Assembly: GCA_013398175.1 (NCBI GenBank)
Contig: VZRZ01007863.1
Span: 462,838 to 526,837 of the forward strand
DNA: 64,000 bases
From: Climacteris rufus
Lineage: Eukaryota; Chordata; Aves; Passeriformes; Climacteridae
Reading direction: 5' to 3'
Shown: positions 14,705 to 28,885 of the stretch, piece by piece
Layout: every line of letters begins with the position of its first letter
How positions within the stretch are numbered: position 1 is the stretch's first letter
Translations under genes and position numbers: made by a program
Notes under the pieces: model-generated
The model's database searches: none
What the model was told of the DNA's origin: nothing
What the model saw: the letters and a program-made list of their open reading frames with translations, nothing else

Positions 14705-15230
14705 AAAAAAAAAAATTAGTTCGAGGTCCTTACGCATTTGTCAAGAACTCCTTCGCCCGCTCTTCCTGTGTTGATGTGTTGATGTGTTGATTGTGAAACT
14801 GCCATTGCCTCTGGGTATGTCCTCAAGGCTGAAACAAGGCTTCCATTTGGAACCAGCTGCTTGTTTCCTGCAGCATATAGTTGAAAACTTCCTTTGGCAA
14901 ATTCTGGTTTTGTTGCACGTAAATAAGTCTGCCAGAAAGAAAAGCAAACCCTGAAACCCCCCTCGGCTTGGTAACGCTGCCCGGTGCAGCCTGTGCCATC
15001 TCCATGGTTTTGAGTCTTCATTATGCAGCTTGCACTCCACACACTTTTATTTAAAGCAGAGCTAAAAGTAGAACCAAATAGCTGACGTTCAGAGACGCTG
15101 GGTGTGATGCAGGGTTCCTGGGAGGGGGCCGGGACAGGAAGAGCAGCGCTGCTGCCGCCGGGTGGGTTAAGCTCATTTATTTGCACAGAACTGTCTGTGC
15201 AGGACTCTGGGAGAAACTCTAAAGGAGCCC
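14705..15230. promoter_or_regulatory. CpG-bearing block, possible regulatory element
   Basis: About 15 CpG dinucleotides fall in roughly 500 bp (for example around 14722-14760, 14968-14985, 15085-15098 and 15129-15162), whereas most of the surrounding intron is almost free of CpG. A run of A marks the left side. The minus strand carries an open frame of about 156 codons across the block, but its product resembles nothing I know. The block could be a conserved enhancer, a decayed CpG island or an unrecognised old repeat. The density is visible; any function is inference. Confidence 0.3.
14769..14791. repeat. Short tandem repeat, TGTTGATG x 2.9
   Basis: The 8-bp unit TGTTGATG is repeated almost three times inside the CpG-bearing block. 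Probably replication slippage. Confidence 0.85.
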
Positions 15231-18200
15231 ACGCTTTGTCATGGAATATAGGCCAACTGTAATAGGAACTTCTGTTTTGTTTTAGTTTCGTTCACTTTTC
15301 TTTTGTTTTATGCTCTGAAATGATGGAATTCAGTTTGCTGTGGCTGTTACAGCCAGGCAAACCATTTATTGCAGCATCCCTGAGCCGGCTGCTTTTCATG
15401 GAGCCATCTCCATATTGCAGAGCCATCTGTTTTCCTTACTGTCCAGGCACTGGGCTCAGTAGTATAAATTACTAACTGCTCTGTAGCTTTCAATTGTCCC
15501 TGTTTGTTCAGTGTGCCGGCAGCAAGGCTTCAGCTCTCCAACACCATTTTAAAGTTTTCTTTGCTCTTTTATTTTTTTTTTTGTGAACGCCTCAGGCAAA
15601 AACTATAGTTGAGTGAATTGTCAGTTGTTCATGTTGCTGAATTATTGGCTTGATAAAATAAACTTGTGAGGTGGTAGGTAGTGTCCTCATTAAAAAAGAC
15701 TTTGTAGCTGGAGAAGTGATGGGAACAAGTTAAAGAATCATGGTTTGTGGAAAGCAGTGTCTCGCTCCCCCAGCGCCCCAGTTTCCTTAAATGCACACCA
15801 GTTTGTCATATTGCTGCTGGTATGATCTCATACAGAAAGATCCTTTTTGGTTGTGTAAGTATGAGCACTGCTGAAGAGTTGAGGATACTTTTAGAAAACT
15901 TAATGCTGAATTTGTCACTTGTGTCTGTTTCAAAATTGTATTTGTAATGTAAAATTCCAACTGTAATGTAACAGTTGCATCAGCTTTTTTAAAATGTAAT
16001 TTCCTTGTCTGTCTTCAAGACCAAAAAGATACAGTTTTGAGGTTTGTTTGTTTTTTTCTTACATGAGTAATACGTTTTTACATTCCGTCTTCCAGTGGTT
16101 CTTCAAGGTTCTGCACCCCCAGTAATGCAGTGATGGGTCCTGTGTTGTGCTCAGCTCTGTAAAGAGTTTGCTTCTGGCCAGCTCAGAACTGTTGAGGAGA
16201 AGGAGTTACTTTGGTTTTTGAGGTGAGGAAGAGAAGAGTAAGTGAGAACATAGGGTAGAACATTTCATGACTGTTCAGGACTGGCAAGTTTTGGAAGGTG
16301 TCAGACCATGTGTATGGGATGCATTGAGGTTTTTATGGGAGTTGATGAGGCTGATACCAGTGCACAATAGGGTAATGCTGAAATTTTAGTAAACACAGAC
16401 TATGTGTAGGAAGGTCAGTGCTGCTCCTCAGAGTCAGCTGGACTTTTTGGAATTTTCCAGCTCAGGATAGAGGGGTGGGTGTGATAACAGCTGTGAACTG
16501 GGGATGGAGGTGCAGGGGAGAGAACCACTCCAGAGCCTCCCTGACTCTTAAGAGACTAAGTAATACTGTCATACCTTTCTTCCCCTTCCCCCCACCCCCT
16601 TTCATTTTTTGGGGTTTTTTTTTTGGTAGTAGAATACATTTAGTAAAAAAGGCAACTAGTGTTTATTTCTTCTGACCATTATATCTGTGGGGCTTGTAGG
16701 CAGAGTGGCCTTCAGTAGAGATGGGTGAAGTAGTTAAAACAATTACTGATATTTGTTTATCTTACAATTGAGGGAGGAAACACAGCCCTTGATTGGATGA
16801 AGCTGTGCAGAAGCATTTTCTATTCCAATCCAATGTTATTCCTTGCTTGTCATGCTCTGGTCATTAGTGTTTTTAATTTACCTTCCAGTGAATGTGCCAG
16901 ATGAGCCACTGTGACCAGCCACAGTTCTGTTTATTTTTCTGATGATGTCCATCTGAAGCAATAGATTGATGTCTGCAATTTTTACTTCATTAGCAATGAA
17001 GCCCACAAAGCAGTGAGAGGAATTTCTGTTTACTTGGTGCCTTGAACTGAGGTACAGATAAACTGCTGGGTTTTGATCCTGTAGGATTTTCTTAGTGATG
17101 ATCAAGATACAGAGATAAGGTATGTCCAGATTTAAATGAGGATCTGCAATGTCTGTGGGCTAGATGGGAGACATTTAAGTGGTAATTGGGTTGTTGAAAA
17201 GTGCCTGCCAGACAGCCAACGCATGGAAAATGAAATGTATGTCAGTCTCCTTTGAAATCCGTGAAAAATAATAATTTCTGTTTTCCTGTGGCTTTAACTG
17301 TGTCCCACAGCAACATAAAAAAGCTCAATCTCCAAGTCTTAAAACCCTGTGATAACACCAGTGCAAATTCCTAGCTAAGTAATGAATCTCTAATGTTTGT
17401 AATTTCCAGAAAGTATTTTCCCAATTCCGTAGTGGCAGCCAGTGTTAGGAATACTGTAGGGCTTGTGTGGGTGGGGACATTTTTTGCTCAATACAGTGAC
17501 AGCTGCAAGTCTGGTCTTCAGAAGCCTGGGTTTGGCCCTGAGTATCATTCTCCTTCCCCTCTGTTCCTATTTTAAGCCCAGTAAAGGGAAGCATATGTTT
17601 TCTTGCATCAGCTACATTGGTGTTACCTTGTGAAGCATGACAAGGTCATGTGTTTGTATGGCAAAAGAGGAAATCTCAAATTGTATTTGAGCTGTCTTAG
17701 ACCTGCTGTTTTCTTGTGATATATTAAAGATTTCCATGATGGTTAAATTTTGATTCATGTAGGTATGCATGTGTTGATGCTACAGTGCTGCTCCTGAAAT
17801 TGGTACTGTTGTATTATTAATATTGCAGATCATGCCAAGGAGGTGTCTTGCATTTAATACAGAACATAAGAAGGTTTTCCTACCCCATATGAAAATCTCA
17901 AATTGGAACTGAAGATGGTATAAAAATTTAAAAGGAACAAGGTCAGCCTGAAAATTGCATATTTTAAAAAGCAGAAAATCATCTATTTTTAACAACAGAT
18001 TTCCTTACCTGTTAGTACCTCTCCTAATAACATTTTCAGTTATTAACACTTGAAAATGATTTTAAGCATCATTTTAATTGTAAAACTACCTAGTTACCAT
18101 TTGTCTAGTGCTCATTGATTTGGGCTTTTCTAGTTGAGTGACATGAGAACTGAGCAGAGGCATTTTGGATTCCTATGCTCCTTCTGTATGATCAAACAAG

Positions 18201-19779
18201 TTCAATTTACTGCGCTCAGAAAAGGTAATGGGTGGCACACTTGCTTTGTAGCAACATTTTTATTGAAGGGGGAATGTGGGTAAGAGGGTTCTTCATTATA
18301 GCAAACAAAATAAAAAAGAAATCAGTAATTGAAAATAGAAGTTTAACAGATGTAGACTAGTGCTGAGGTGAGTGGTTTAAACACTCCTGGTAATTAAGCA
18401 CTGGAAGAATTGGAGAGGAATAGTCTAGGACTTGCCTTCCTTGGAATTGAAAGTTCAGCATCTCTGTTTTTAACTTGGTTTCAGAGAATATATGACAGGA
18501 TGTGCTTCACTTCCAATTAATGGCTGGTCAAGACAGAAAGTTCCAGTGAACTGCTGCAGACTAATCCTTTATTTCAAGTGATAGAAATGGGAGTAGCGAT
18601 CCCAACTTGCCATGACCTGGCTTAAAGCCTATTCTGGCTCCTTCAAAGATTTGCTCAGCACCTGATTGCAGTCATTATCTATAGAAAGTCTACTACAAAT
18701 GTAGTAAGTAGTAAAAACATTTAGTGTTCTTAAAAATCTGAGATTCCTCAGATCCACACCCAGCATGAGTGGAATAAGAATTGTGAAGGTAAATTTAACA
18801 GTATTTGTAAAAATGCAAGATAAAGCAGGAGAATATGGTAGAAGGCATCTGAGAGGAGAAGTGTGGGCATTGTGTGAGATCCTGCAAATAACATTCTGTG
18901 CATGAAAATGGTGCTGAGTAACTGCCTCTTCATCCATGAGATCCTGCAGACTGTGGTAATTTGAGGTCTGGAAAGAAGCACATAATGAAAGTCTGGATCC
19001 TTAGCATGGGCAGACTGATTTAGATTCCATGGGCATTATGAAGCATTTCCTAGTTACGGGATTCTTCATTTGTAACCTTAATTTCCATGTAACTTTTTTA
19101 GCCTGCGTAAAAATACACGAAAAGCACAGCTTTTCTCCTCAAATACACAACATTTCGTGGGGCAGCACAAACCCTCCCATCTCCCTGTGAACGGCATGTT
19201 ATAAATACCCAGATAAATACAATAAAAAGCTTTTGGAGAGGATTTCTTCCTTTTGTTCCAGTGAGGGGGGGAGTAAATAAACTGATTGATGTGCCCTCTT
19301 AGCTGTCAAGCAAGTTCCATGCCCAAGTTTCGTGTGGCTTGTCTCTCCTTTGGCATGCACAGAGAAGCAGCGGATTTTAGCACCTCGCCTACAGCCTCCA
19401 CCTCCTGACAGCAAAACTTGTCAATAGAGAAGCATTCAGCACTTCATTATTTCTACAACCTGAGTGCATTTGCAAATTAATTGATGTGTGGGAGGAAAGG
19501 CATCTGCTATTGTAGAAGCCCTTAACTGTTGCAGCAAAACTAGAAATAAACTGGTTAGCTGGAGTGAGCTGATATGCTGTTGCAGGTGTTGAAGCCTCTA
19601 AAGTGGATCTTGTCCTTTTTTTCTTGTTGTTTTTGATATTAGAAAAAAAAAGAAAAACCCAAACTTCTCACTGAATTGTGGCCATGGAAACACCAGCACA
19701 ATAAAGATAATACCTTGTATACTTGTATAGGGTTCCTAGCAAGTCGTTTCATATTTCTTGCTGGCTCAGCACCAAAAGA

Positions 19780-19925
19780 GTTTTAATTAGGCCTGTAATG
19801 AATGACTGGGAGCGTTTTAAAGGCTATTAATCTTGTAGTGTAATTGAGTTAATTATAATATCATTATAAGCTCCCATGAAAATAGGATGAAATGTATTCC
19901 ATTTGTTTTACTCCTGGAGATATTT
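19780..19925. promoter_or_regulatory. Possible conserved non-coding element with TAAT motifs
   Basis: This stretch is dense in TAAT/ATTA homeodomain-type cores (TTTTAATTAGG, GTAATTGAGTTAATTATAA, ATCATTATAAG), with little simple-sequence character. Such composition is typical of vertebrate developmental enhancers embedded in introns. No alignment was possible here, so the call is compositional only; AT-rich intron can produce the same motifs by chance. Confidence 0.25.
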
Positions 19926-20644
19926 CTGCGGTCCCCCGGCTTTATCTCAAATGCTCCTACTGCAAGTCTTCAGTGCTGACAGAAAACTGTGAAAGCATTT
20001 CATGTGCCATTGCACCAAACCTGCTGTTGTGCATCATCCCACCCTGGGCTCTCTGAGCTGCCCCTTTCCCTGGAGCTGCAGGTGACTCCTTGCAGTGCAG
20101 AGTGTCTTCAGTTTGCATTTCCCAGAGTAGTATTTCCTTGTTTTTCCAGATTCCGATCAGGAACTCACCCGAGCGTGGCAGATGAGAGTAAGAATATGTG
20201 ATCTATTTTCAGAAATACAGATTACAGCAGCTTTAGAACTGTTACTCTTTGTGCTGTGGCAAAAAAATGTGTAGCAAAAGAGGTGTTTTTGTGCAAAGCA
20301 TATGGCTCTTCCTCTCGCTCAGACTACAGTAAGTTTGGGATTTGGTTGTAAAACATCTCTCTGGTTTTTGCACTCTCTAGTCAGAGTGTGACATCTCCAA
20401 CAGATGGACACATAAACTTTCCATAATCCTCATCTTTCCTTTCAGAAGAGGAGATGAAATTCTCATTTGTAAAAGTTGTTGAGGAAAACCTAATCTGTCG
20501 AAGTCTGTTGTGTGCTTTGATGTCAGGATGTGAAAATGTGAGGGATACACAGCTCAGCCCTGGAGTTTGCTGTTTCTGGGGCTGTCTCTGCAGCTGGGAG
20601 GTCAACCCTGCTTTTGTTTGTGCTTCAGACCTTAGAGTGTTTGC

Positions 20645-20775
20645 CAGGGAGGTTCAGGTTGGACATCAGGAGGAATTTCTCCATGGAGGGGGCTGACCAA
20701 GGAGGTGGTGGAGTCACCATCCCTGGGAGTGTTGAACGTGGCACTCAGTGTGCTCTGGGTCCAGCTGACACTGGC
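20645..20775 (+). mobile_element. CR1 LINE fragment (3' region)
   Basis: The sequence follows the well-known avian CR1 3' region: a segment like GGTTCAGGTTGGACATCAGG, then GGAGGAATTTCTCCATGGAG, then GAGGTGGTGGAGTCACCATC and CCCTGGGAGTGTTGAACGTG, and a CACTCAGTG...CTCTGGGT segment. It is oriented along +. The usual terminal CCTTCCAACC...ATTCTATGATT tail is not present, so the copy is diverged or truncated at both ends. The boundaries are approximate. Confidence 0.85.
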
Positions 20776-23700
20776 TTTGGCTGATACACCATCCTGTTTG
20801 CTTTGTAACCCTGCATTATCAGGATTGTTTTGGTTTAGTGGTTTTAAATCTACCATCAAGAGTTGTTTCTAGCCTTAACCCTGCTGGGATGGTAGAACTG
20901 CCTTTTTTTCTTTCAGGAGCTTTGCTGGTCACACTTTTGTTTTCCATCCTCTTGACTATTACAGATTTTGTAAATAGTTTAGAAATGCCAGCTTGTGATG
21001 TATGGGCCTCTTTAACATTTCTTTGATTTATGTGCACTATGCTGAAAAAAAGCAGAGGAAGCATATTATTCTGGAAAAGAATGTTGCCAGTCTTCCATTT
21101 TTTCAGTCTTAGTTAAAAGCTACACTTTTATCAATCAAACCTGATAGATTCTTCTTGCATTCCCAAAAACATTCATAACTTAACTCTTTGAAGTCTAAAG
21201 AAATAATTTGCCTAAGACTTTTATAAATGTCTGCTTATTTTTTGGATGTCTAACTTGAAGTATCTTTTAACCTGATTTTTCAGAAGTTGCAGCCACCTGT
21301 GGTGTTTCCAGGGTTTGTCTCTGTAAAAGTCTTTGGTGTTACATGGGAAGGGTGAGAGTTTAAACCTCTTACTCAAACCAGTGATAACAGTGACCTTTAA
21401 TTTAAGAGCTGCTATTATTTGTGGATTAATGTTTCTGTGGGTTACTTTATACTGTCCTGACAAGGTGGATAAATTAATCTGGTCATGAATATTCTGAAGC
21501 TATAGTAGTAGTGTTCTTATAGGGAAATAAGCCACATGCATTCTGTTCCAAAACTCTCCATCTCCGAGCTTTAATTGCCTGTCGCTAGCAGGCTGGAAAT
21601 CAGCATTCCCTGCAGCCTTGCTTCAGGATGCCTGCTAGATGTAAAGAAGGATATTAGCAAAAGTAACCATTTAAGGAAGAATTATCTCCTAATTTGGCAA
21701 CTTCAGCTCAGTTTAAACAATATTCCTGCAACTCCTTCTGCTGGTACAGCAGGGTGGTCACCTGGAGTAGAAGAGAGCGGTGGTGGCTGGTGTAGCTTGG
21801 CAGAGACTTGGGGTGAACTGGGGAGTTCTGATCTTCCAGCACAACTTCCCCTTCAGGAAGGCCACAGGAGAGCAAGGAAAGGCAGGTTTTTGTGTGCTGG
21901 CAGAGAGACCCTCAGCTGGGCTGTTGTCTGAGCCTCAGTGTGGGTGTCTGCTGGTCTAAATGTACTGTGCGTTTTAATTATTGTGCAAGTGACCAAAGCT
22001 AAGGGAAGGCATTTAACAGAAGTGAAAATAATTAAATTTAATGAGTTAGGGAGAGATTAAATTAGCAGCACAAGTACTAGGTGGTGTCATTACTGTCCCA
22101 CTGCTTACCCACTAATGGGTTTCACTCATTTCTGCTTTGACTGCCTGTGTCCCCTTTGTCTGATTGTGCATCTGGACTGGTTGGATTTATATAAACTGCA
22201 CCTTGTAGACATTTTATTGGAGTATTAATTTCTTTATTTGTCTGAGAAGTGCTTTGTTTGCTGTAGTAAAGCCGAGTCTCAGAGCTGCAAATCATGGTGT
22301 TGCTGGACAGTTTGGGGAGTGTTTCTGTACCTGATTGCAGCCCTTTATTCTGCCATTTGGGCTTAAACTATCTTCCCATTTCTGATCTGAGCACCTGAGC
22401 ACCCCTTGCCACAGAGGCAGCAGGTCATTCTTTATACTGACACAGCTGCCACCTGAGCCCCTGACACCAAAGATTTAGTCTAGGGCTTTAGAAAATACTA
22501 ATTTTAGCAGGAGAGCAGTGTCTTCAGAGTTCTGGTGGCTGTTTAGGCAGCATGGCAGCACAGGGAGAAGGCACTAATTGTGTCCTTACTCATCCTAGAG
22601 TTTTAATGATGACTTTCCCCTGCTACACATTATTTGTCCTATACAAAGATAATACTTCTGCCAAAAAGGAATTAGGATTTTCTGTCAGATATTGATCATG
22701 TGCACTTCTTGGCTCTTTAGACTTCAATGAAGTCCATTAAGTGAACACACAATTGTGAATACACCACACCTATTTGCCTATTCTGGACAACCTCTGTACC
22801 AACTACTTGCCTTAAGCTCAGGGTTACTTGAAAGTGCTGCTGTTTGTTACTATACCTGGTTTTATTTTGTCATGTAGGTGCAGAATACAGTGTAATAATT
22901 TTACTTTGCTATTTGTGATTCTGCTATGTATCTGACTTTTAGCTGCATATACAGTGAAGTAAATGCCACTTCACTGAGTTATGTTTCACTAAATATGTGT
23001 GTTCAAGCCCTTCAGAACACCTGGAGGTATAAACATTTTAAGCATAAAATAGAGTTAGTCATCTAAAGAGGTAAATAAAGGAGCGTGTAACCCCCAGATT
23101 ATGGTTACTCTGTCTCTTTATCCATTTCAAATGCTAGATCTCTTTAAAACTCAGAGACTGCTGGCTGTGTAGTGTCCCTTTGTGTTGACATTATCCAAAA
23201 AGCAAGAATATGTCACTTGTGTAACTATTAAATGGATTCCAGAACATTTTAAAAAATGTGGAGGAGAAGTAGTGGCTTTTGCAGAGACTTTGAACAGTGC
23301 AGGTCATTTTATTGGCAGCAAGGATGCAGATGCTGAAGTTTTGACCAATTCTTGAAGAAAATGCCACCAGATTTGCTATCTCTGCATGGTAAAAAGCCAA
23401 AGTTGCAAGCAGTATTGGCGTGAGGGAACATTCATCAGCAGTCATTCATCAGCAAACTTCAATGTTTTCAAAAGAAAGGTATGGGAAGAACACACTTTAA
23501 GGCTGAAATCTGACTCTAATTGAAACAGCACTCTCAGCAGAAATAGGAATTCAAAGACAATGGAATAAAATCTGTAGCAAAGACAAGGTGTTAAAAGAAA
23601 CAGGGATACGTATCAATGCATTTCCTACTATTGTGTCATTATATATAAAAATAAAAATGTCTCAGCTTGTCTTTGAACTCCCTGGATCAGGGAGGGAAGG

Positions 23701-26700
23701 AGGAGAGAGACCTAAGAGAAAAGCCCTGTGCAGGGCTATGTGCTGGCTGATGTTCCCAGGCTGCTCTAAATCCCAGTTTATTGACCAGGGTAAGGCCATG
23801 GCATCTCACTGCAGTGCAAGTCCCAGCCCAGGTGTGTGAGAGGACAGTAAGAGAAGTGTGAGCTCATTATTGTCACAATTTAGTCAGATCAGGGTGTTTA
23901 GGGAAAGGTATAGTAGCTTTTATACAGGCATTTAAAAAATAATGGAATGGGGTCAGCCTTTATGCCTGTCATGGATAGGTGTTTCTTGCTTAAATGTTCT
24001 TGTAAACTGGAAAGTGTTTGGAGGGTATAAATGCTCTTTAAAAAAATATGATAAAATGTCCTAATTAAACAGTAAACTAGAGCAAAGACACAATGTCTAG
24101 CTTTCCTATTAATTGAAAAGCCTGCAACCCAGCTCCACAAGAGGAAAACCAATGAGTAAAGAAAATGAAGACGTTTCTTTTGGTTTATTGATGCTGTTTT
24201 GGTCAAGGCAAGAATTCAGCTATCCTAAAATGATCAAACATTGTTTGGAGAAAAAGAGAATTTGCAAACAGGCCTCATTATCTGAAAGAAGCTTAAAAAT
24301 ATCAATTAAGGTAGTGTAATTTCTCTCTTGCCTACTTTAGTCTGCAGAGATGAAACCGTGGGAGTGTCCTGCTTGCTCGCTCATTGCTGTTTTCAAAAGA
24401 ACAAGTAGAGTTTTATCATAATAGACAAATCCCTTGTTATCTGCAAGGGAGAAGTAGTTTAATGATGAGGGGCAGAGCACTGTGCATCTTAAAGGAGGCA
24501 AATGTGCATCCCCAGGATTACAGTGAACTCAGGAAATGCCACCTCTCTAAAAGCCCATTTCTAGGAGGAATGGAAATAAACTTTACCTAGATCTGAGAAA
24601 ACGTTTTTCTGTTTATGTATGTGATCAGTAAGTATTTACATAGGAATGAAATAAAATAATAGGGTAATGTGACTACAAATAAAATGATTCTTCTGATTTT
24701 ACCTTTTAAAGGAAACATGTTGGTGCTTAAAATCTTTAATTAATGGCAAAATGTAAATGCAGTGTGCAACTGTGGGCCAATGTGATCAGTTGTTAATGCT
24801 CCAAGGGTTTTTTCTTTTTCTCCTTCTGTTTTTTTCCCCCTGATTCTTACCTTCTTTCAACCAATTTTTGCAACTTTGGATGGCCTTGTCAGTAAGTGCA
24901 GTGTACTGCTTGTTTGGGCAGGAGTCAGCACATGCAAAATCTCCAGCCCATGAATTATTTAAACTAAAGACCTCTAGACCCAGCTTGATTCTAATGATGA
25001 AGCTTCAGTTTTTAAAGTTTTAAATGAGCACTGTGTCCATGTTTGGAGTTTCATAACATTCGCTGCAGAGTAACCCCACAGTCCAAGAGAGGAACCTGTT
25101 AAAATATGGTCAGTGCTTTTCTGTTGAACAAAGGCCTTTTTCTGCAGGGTTCTGGTTGGAGCCCTTTGGCTGGAGCAGAAGTTTTCTGTCTGCTTCAAAT
25201 CTTACAGATCATCTGCACAAGACAGGATTTTTGGAGGGATGGAGAAGTTCCTTTTTGTTGATTGTTTTAGGAGGTGTGTTACCTTATTTCTGGTAAGAAG
25301 AGGCACTAGGGTAGAATAAGTAAAAGATACTCTGTTATTACCTTCTTAAAAAGTATTAATGCTATCAGAGCTAAATCAAATTGTAATTCTATAATACACT
25401 CTTTTCATTAAATAGTTCATGTGAAAGCCAAAGACATCTTATGTGAATGAAGAAATTGCCCTCCTCACAATTACATCTTGAGAAAAGTGACTCCCGGGTG
25501 CTTCTCTGTTGATGTTTCTCACTTAGTGAGAAAGATTGAGAGCTGTTAATATATGAATGTACTTTTTATATACTCAGGAACACTGAAATGGGAAACATTA
25601 GTGGTAGTGTTTTGTTCTAGAAAATATAGCCATGTGGCCATTAACATAGAAAAATAACTGGTCTTTAAAAAATATTTGAAAAGTAATCCACATTCTGTTT
25701 TTATTTATCTTCATTTAAAGCTTTTGTATATACTGAAGTGTGATTTTCAGTACTTTTCTTACATACCTGAGAGCTAGAGTCACTTTTGATTTTAAAATGT
25801 AGAATTCACACATCTACTTGGAACTGCAGTTTTAAGAAAAATATCAGCTATCATGAGACTCATAAACCTGTACAACTTGGCACTGGGGTATATCCTGGCA
25901 GCTGAATGTTGTAAATTGATTTTTGTTGTTGCTGGTTTTGATTTCTTGGTTTTCTGAAATAGATTTTCTTTTTCATCTGCATGTATTGGGGAAAAAAGAT
26001 CGATCTTATTGATACTGTGCAGAGGAATATTTCATTAGGAAAAGCTTAGCTTCACACAAAGCAGTTGGAATTCCCCAAAGCTGGATGCTTGCTGTACTAA
26101 AGCCTCTGTGTGGTGGGGAATTCCTTCGCAGCTGATAAAGGAATGATTTGCAGGACTGCCTAGTGCTGCACAGTGCTCATTTCAGTGAGTGTTCAGCATT
26201 TTGCATGGACAAAGTTCACCATTCTGCTGGTTAAACTGGGCACAGAGGTGAGAAGCAGAGGGAAGGTTGTTGGGTGTGCACTTGGCAGGGCAGGTTTGGC
26301 CGTCAGCACCTCTGTGACTTTTGTCTGCTTTGGGTTCTTGGGGTCTCAGACTCCTCTGAGGAGCTGGAACACAAGAGCTCTGCTGGGCCTGCCAAAGGTG
26401 CCACCCTCTGTCTCATCTCCAGCAGCAGCAGCTGCCCCTACACAACCCTGTCCCAGTGTCCTTCCAGCCACCAGCCTTCCCTGGCTCTGCGACTCCTCGA
26501 GCTCCATGTGCTTTCTGTGGATTTGTTAACCCAAAAAAGGGTTTGTGTCCCATGGGCTCATCTCAGCTTCCCTGCCTGAGCCTTTTAGCACCCACAGCAT
26601 CCTCAGCACTGCTCCCTAGGGTGAAGAGAGTATGGTTGGAAATAGTGTTCTCTTGTTAGTAACCAAGAATTTGGGGGGATTGGTGTGTTTTTAGCCGAGC

Positions 26701-28869
26701 TTTTCTCTCATGGTTGGTGCTGGCAGACAAAGGTGTTTATTTTGCAAGAGGAAAAAGGAACTGAATGGCACATGTATTGTCCATCAGACCATGAATCTCC
26801 TGGCTGTAGTTTTGATTATTGTGGCCCTGCTTTGGCCCTACTTTCAGTCTTGTTTCTGCTCCTCAGAAAAATGATTAAGAAACAATTTCCTGATCCCTTC
26901 AGTGAACACCCCCCATCCCCAAAAAGGAAAGCAGTCTGTGCAGTGCAGTATGTGATACTTTAATAATGTATAAATCAAGCTGGACAGAAGCTGCCTGTCA
27001 GTTTTATTAACTTTGACCTTTTCTCCCATTATAAAGATGGTTTGGTAAATATTTAATGGCCCTTACAGGTTTTGACAGTTGGACCTGCTTTCCTAAGAGC
27101 AAAGGTAGATGATGAAGAAATAATTAATAAAAATAACTTAATCACTGGGAGTTGGCCTTGAAGGACAAAATTATGGTTTAGAATCGATTTATTTTTAATT
27201 CCTTCTCTTGTTTTTTGTTGGATTTTTTATGCCTGACCACTGAATGTCAATAGCTGGGAGGTTATGAAACGTTTTTGAGAGGTTGCCTTTAAAATCCATC
27301 TCTTATTAGCTCTGGTGATTACCTCCATCTCTGAGCAATGTCCAAGTGATGCTGTTTACCTGAAATACCTGCCAGTGTCATTCTGCACAGGGAACATCAG
27401 TGAATGGTGTCACCAGCACAAAAAGATGCCAGAAGGAAAGGGAAAAACATATTCCTGGAGCCCAAGGGCTCTTCTGCCAGAGCTGTCTTTCCCTTTAAAT
27501 CCCTGCATATTGCACTCACTGCAAATTCAGGTAGTGAAGATGGAAACCTGAGCCCCTGACACTGAAACATCACCTTTCAAACACGGACCCTCCATCGCTC
27601 TCATTGATTTTTTTTCATTTCAGAAAACTGTCGGAGAAAAACAAATCTGAGCAAAATTCATTGGTTGGGGCAATGAAATCCCCCCCTTCCTTGGCAGAGT
27701 ACAGATCTCTTCTCATTAGGAATGTGATGTGTCTTCATGTTGTGCCAGGGCTCAGGTCACGTGCCAAAGCAGCCCAGCGAACCAGGAGCCTGTTAAAAAT
27801 CTTATGGATGTGCTGAGCAGAGCCATCTGAGTCAAACTGGCTCACAGGATCACTTCCCTCGTGTTCACAGGTGTTTGCATGTGCATCCCTTCCAAGCTTT
27901 GCTTCCCTGCTTTTCAGTCAGTCCCTGTGGAACAGCTTGGCCTAAGAACACTTTCTTTTCTGAACGTTTTTAAGTTGCAGTTTCCTAACCGTGACCCTTT
28001 ATTTTAGGTGCAGACCACGGGGTTGGAGGGGTTAACTTGTGAAACAGTTCACCTTTTTCAGTTCTTTAGACAATTTAATGAACTCATAGATCCAGGTACT
28101 GGAATGATGAAGGAAATTGCACTTGTCTGACACTGAATCTTTCTCCCCTTTCCAGTTCAAAAATGGGGAACTCAGAATGTAATTAAAAGTGTTCAGAGAA
28201 GAACTTACGGCTTGTTGCACTTGGGGCTGGTTTCAGGACAGGCACAGCCCTGTAGCTGTTCTTAAATCTGAGAGCTGTGGGAATGCTCTCAAAATCCTGC
28301 CGATTCATGTTGTGTCCTTCAGAAATTTGTCTTTTATTGGCAAGGAAAAGAAAAGTTTAGAGGAGAAAGCTACTGAATGTGAATTGTTCTGCAGTGCTAT
28401 GGAGCAGGTATTTTAAAAGCAAGATTTTTCTTTACAGTGGTAGAAGCTCCTTTGCAAATGTTGTGTGTTTTTATGTTTAAGAAGAAAAAGATGAGTGTTA
28501 TTTCTAAAAAGCTGGTTTATATTGTGAAAGGGTTGCATCTGTCTTCCTCTTATCTCCTTCCTAAAGTAAGAATGCTTGGTCCCTAGAGAGGAGAAACAGT
28601 CTTAACATTTAAAAGCAAGCCCAAGTTTCAGCAGAGTTAGACTTGAGAGGAAATCTTTGATTCATCATCTTACTTGCCCTAATGCATAACTTGCTCCTCA
28701 TGCCCATTTCACAGCAAACTTTTCCCATGTGCTTTTGTCCCTATTGTCTTCCACCCAGGCAATAGATCTGAAATACCACATCAGCTTCCTGACTGGCTGT
28801 AATTTGAATCAGCTGCTACAGGTAGCAGAGGTCTGACATAGACAGAGTACTGCAGTGGTGTGTATTTTA

Positions 28870-28885
28870 ATATATATATGTGTGT
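28870..28885 (+). repeat. (AT)5(GT)3 dinucleotide tract just upstream of an exon
   Basis: A compound AT/GT dinucleotide run ends about 14 bases before the splice acceptor at 28898-28899. It abuts the short T-run that serves as the polypyrimidine tract, so length change here could alter branch-point to acceptor spacing. Confidence 0.85.

Noticed and set aside
14573..14733. An 11-bp word (AGGTCCTTACG) occurring twice about 150 bp apart.
   Set aside because: No similarity extends beyond the word; too short to call a repeat.
14716..15186. 156-codon open frame on - across the CpG-bearing block.
   Set aside because: The product is unrecognised and compositionally ordinary. Higher GC lowers stop frequency, so a long chance frame is expected.
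22451..27562. A 17-bp word (ACCTGAGCCCCTGACAC) shared by 22451-22467 and 27546-27562.
   Set aside because: The flanks do not match, and a single shared 17-mer in a window this size is only mildly unlikely.
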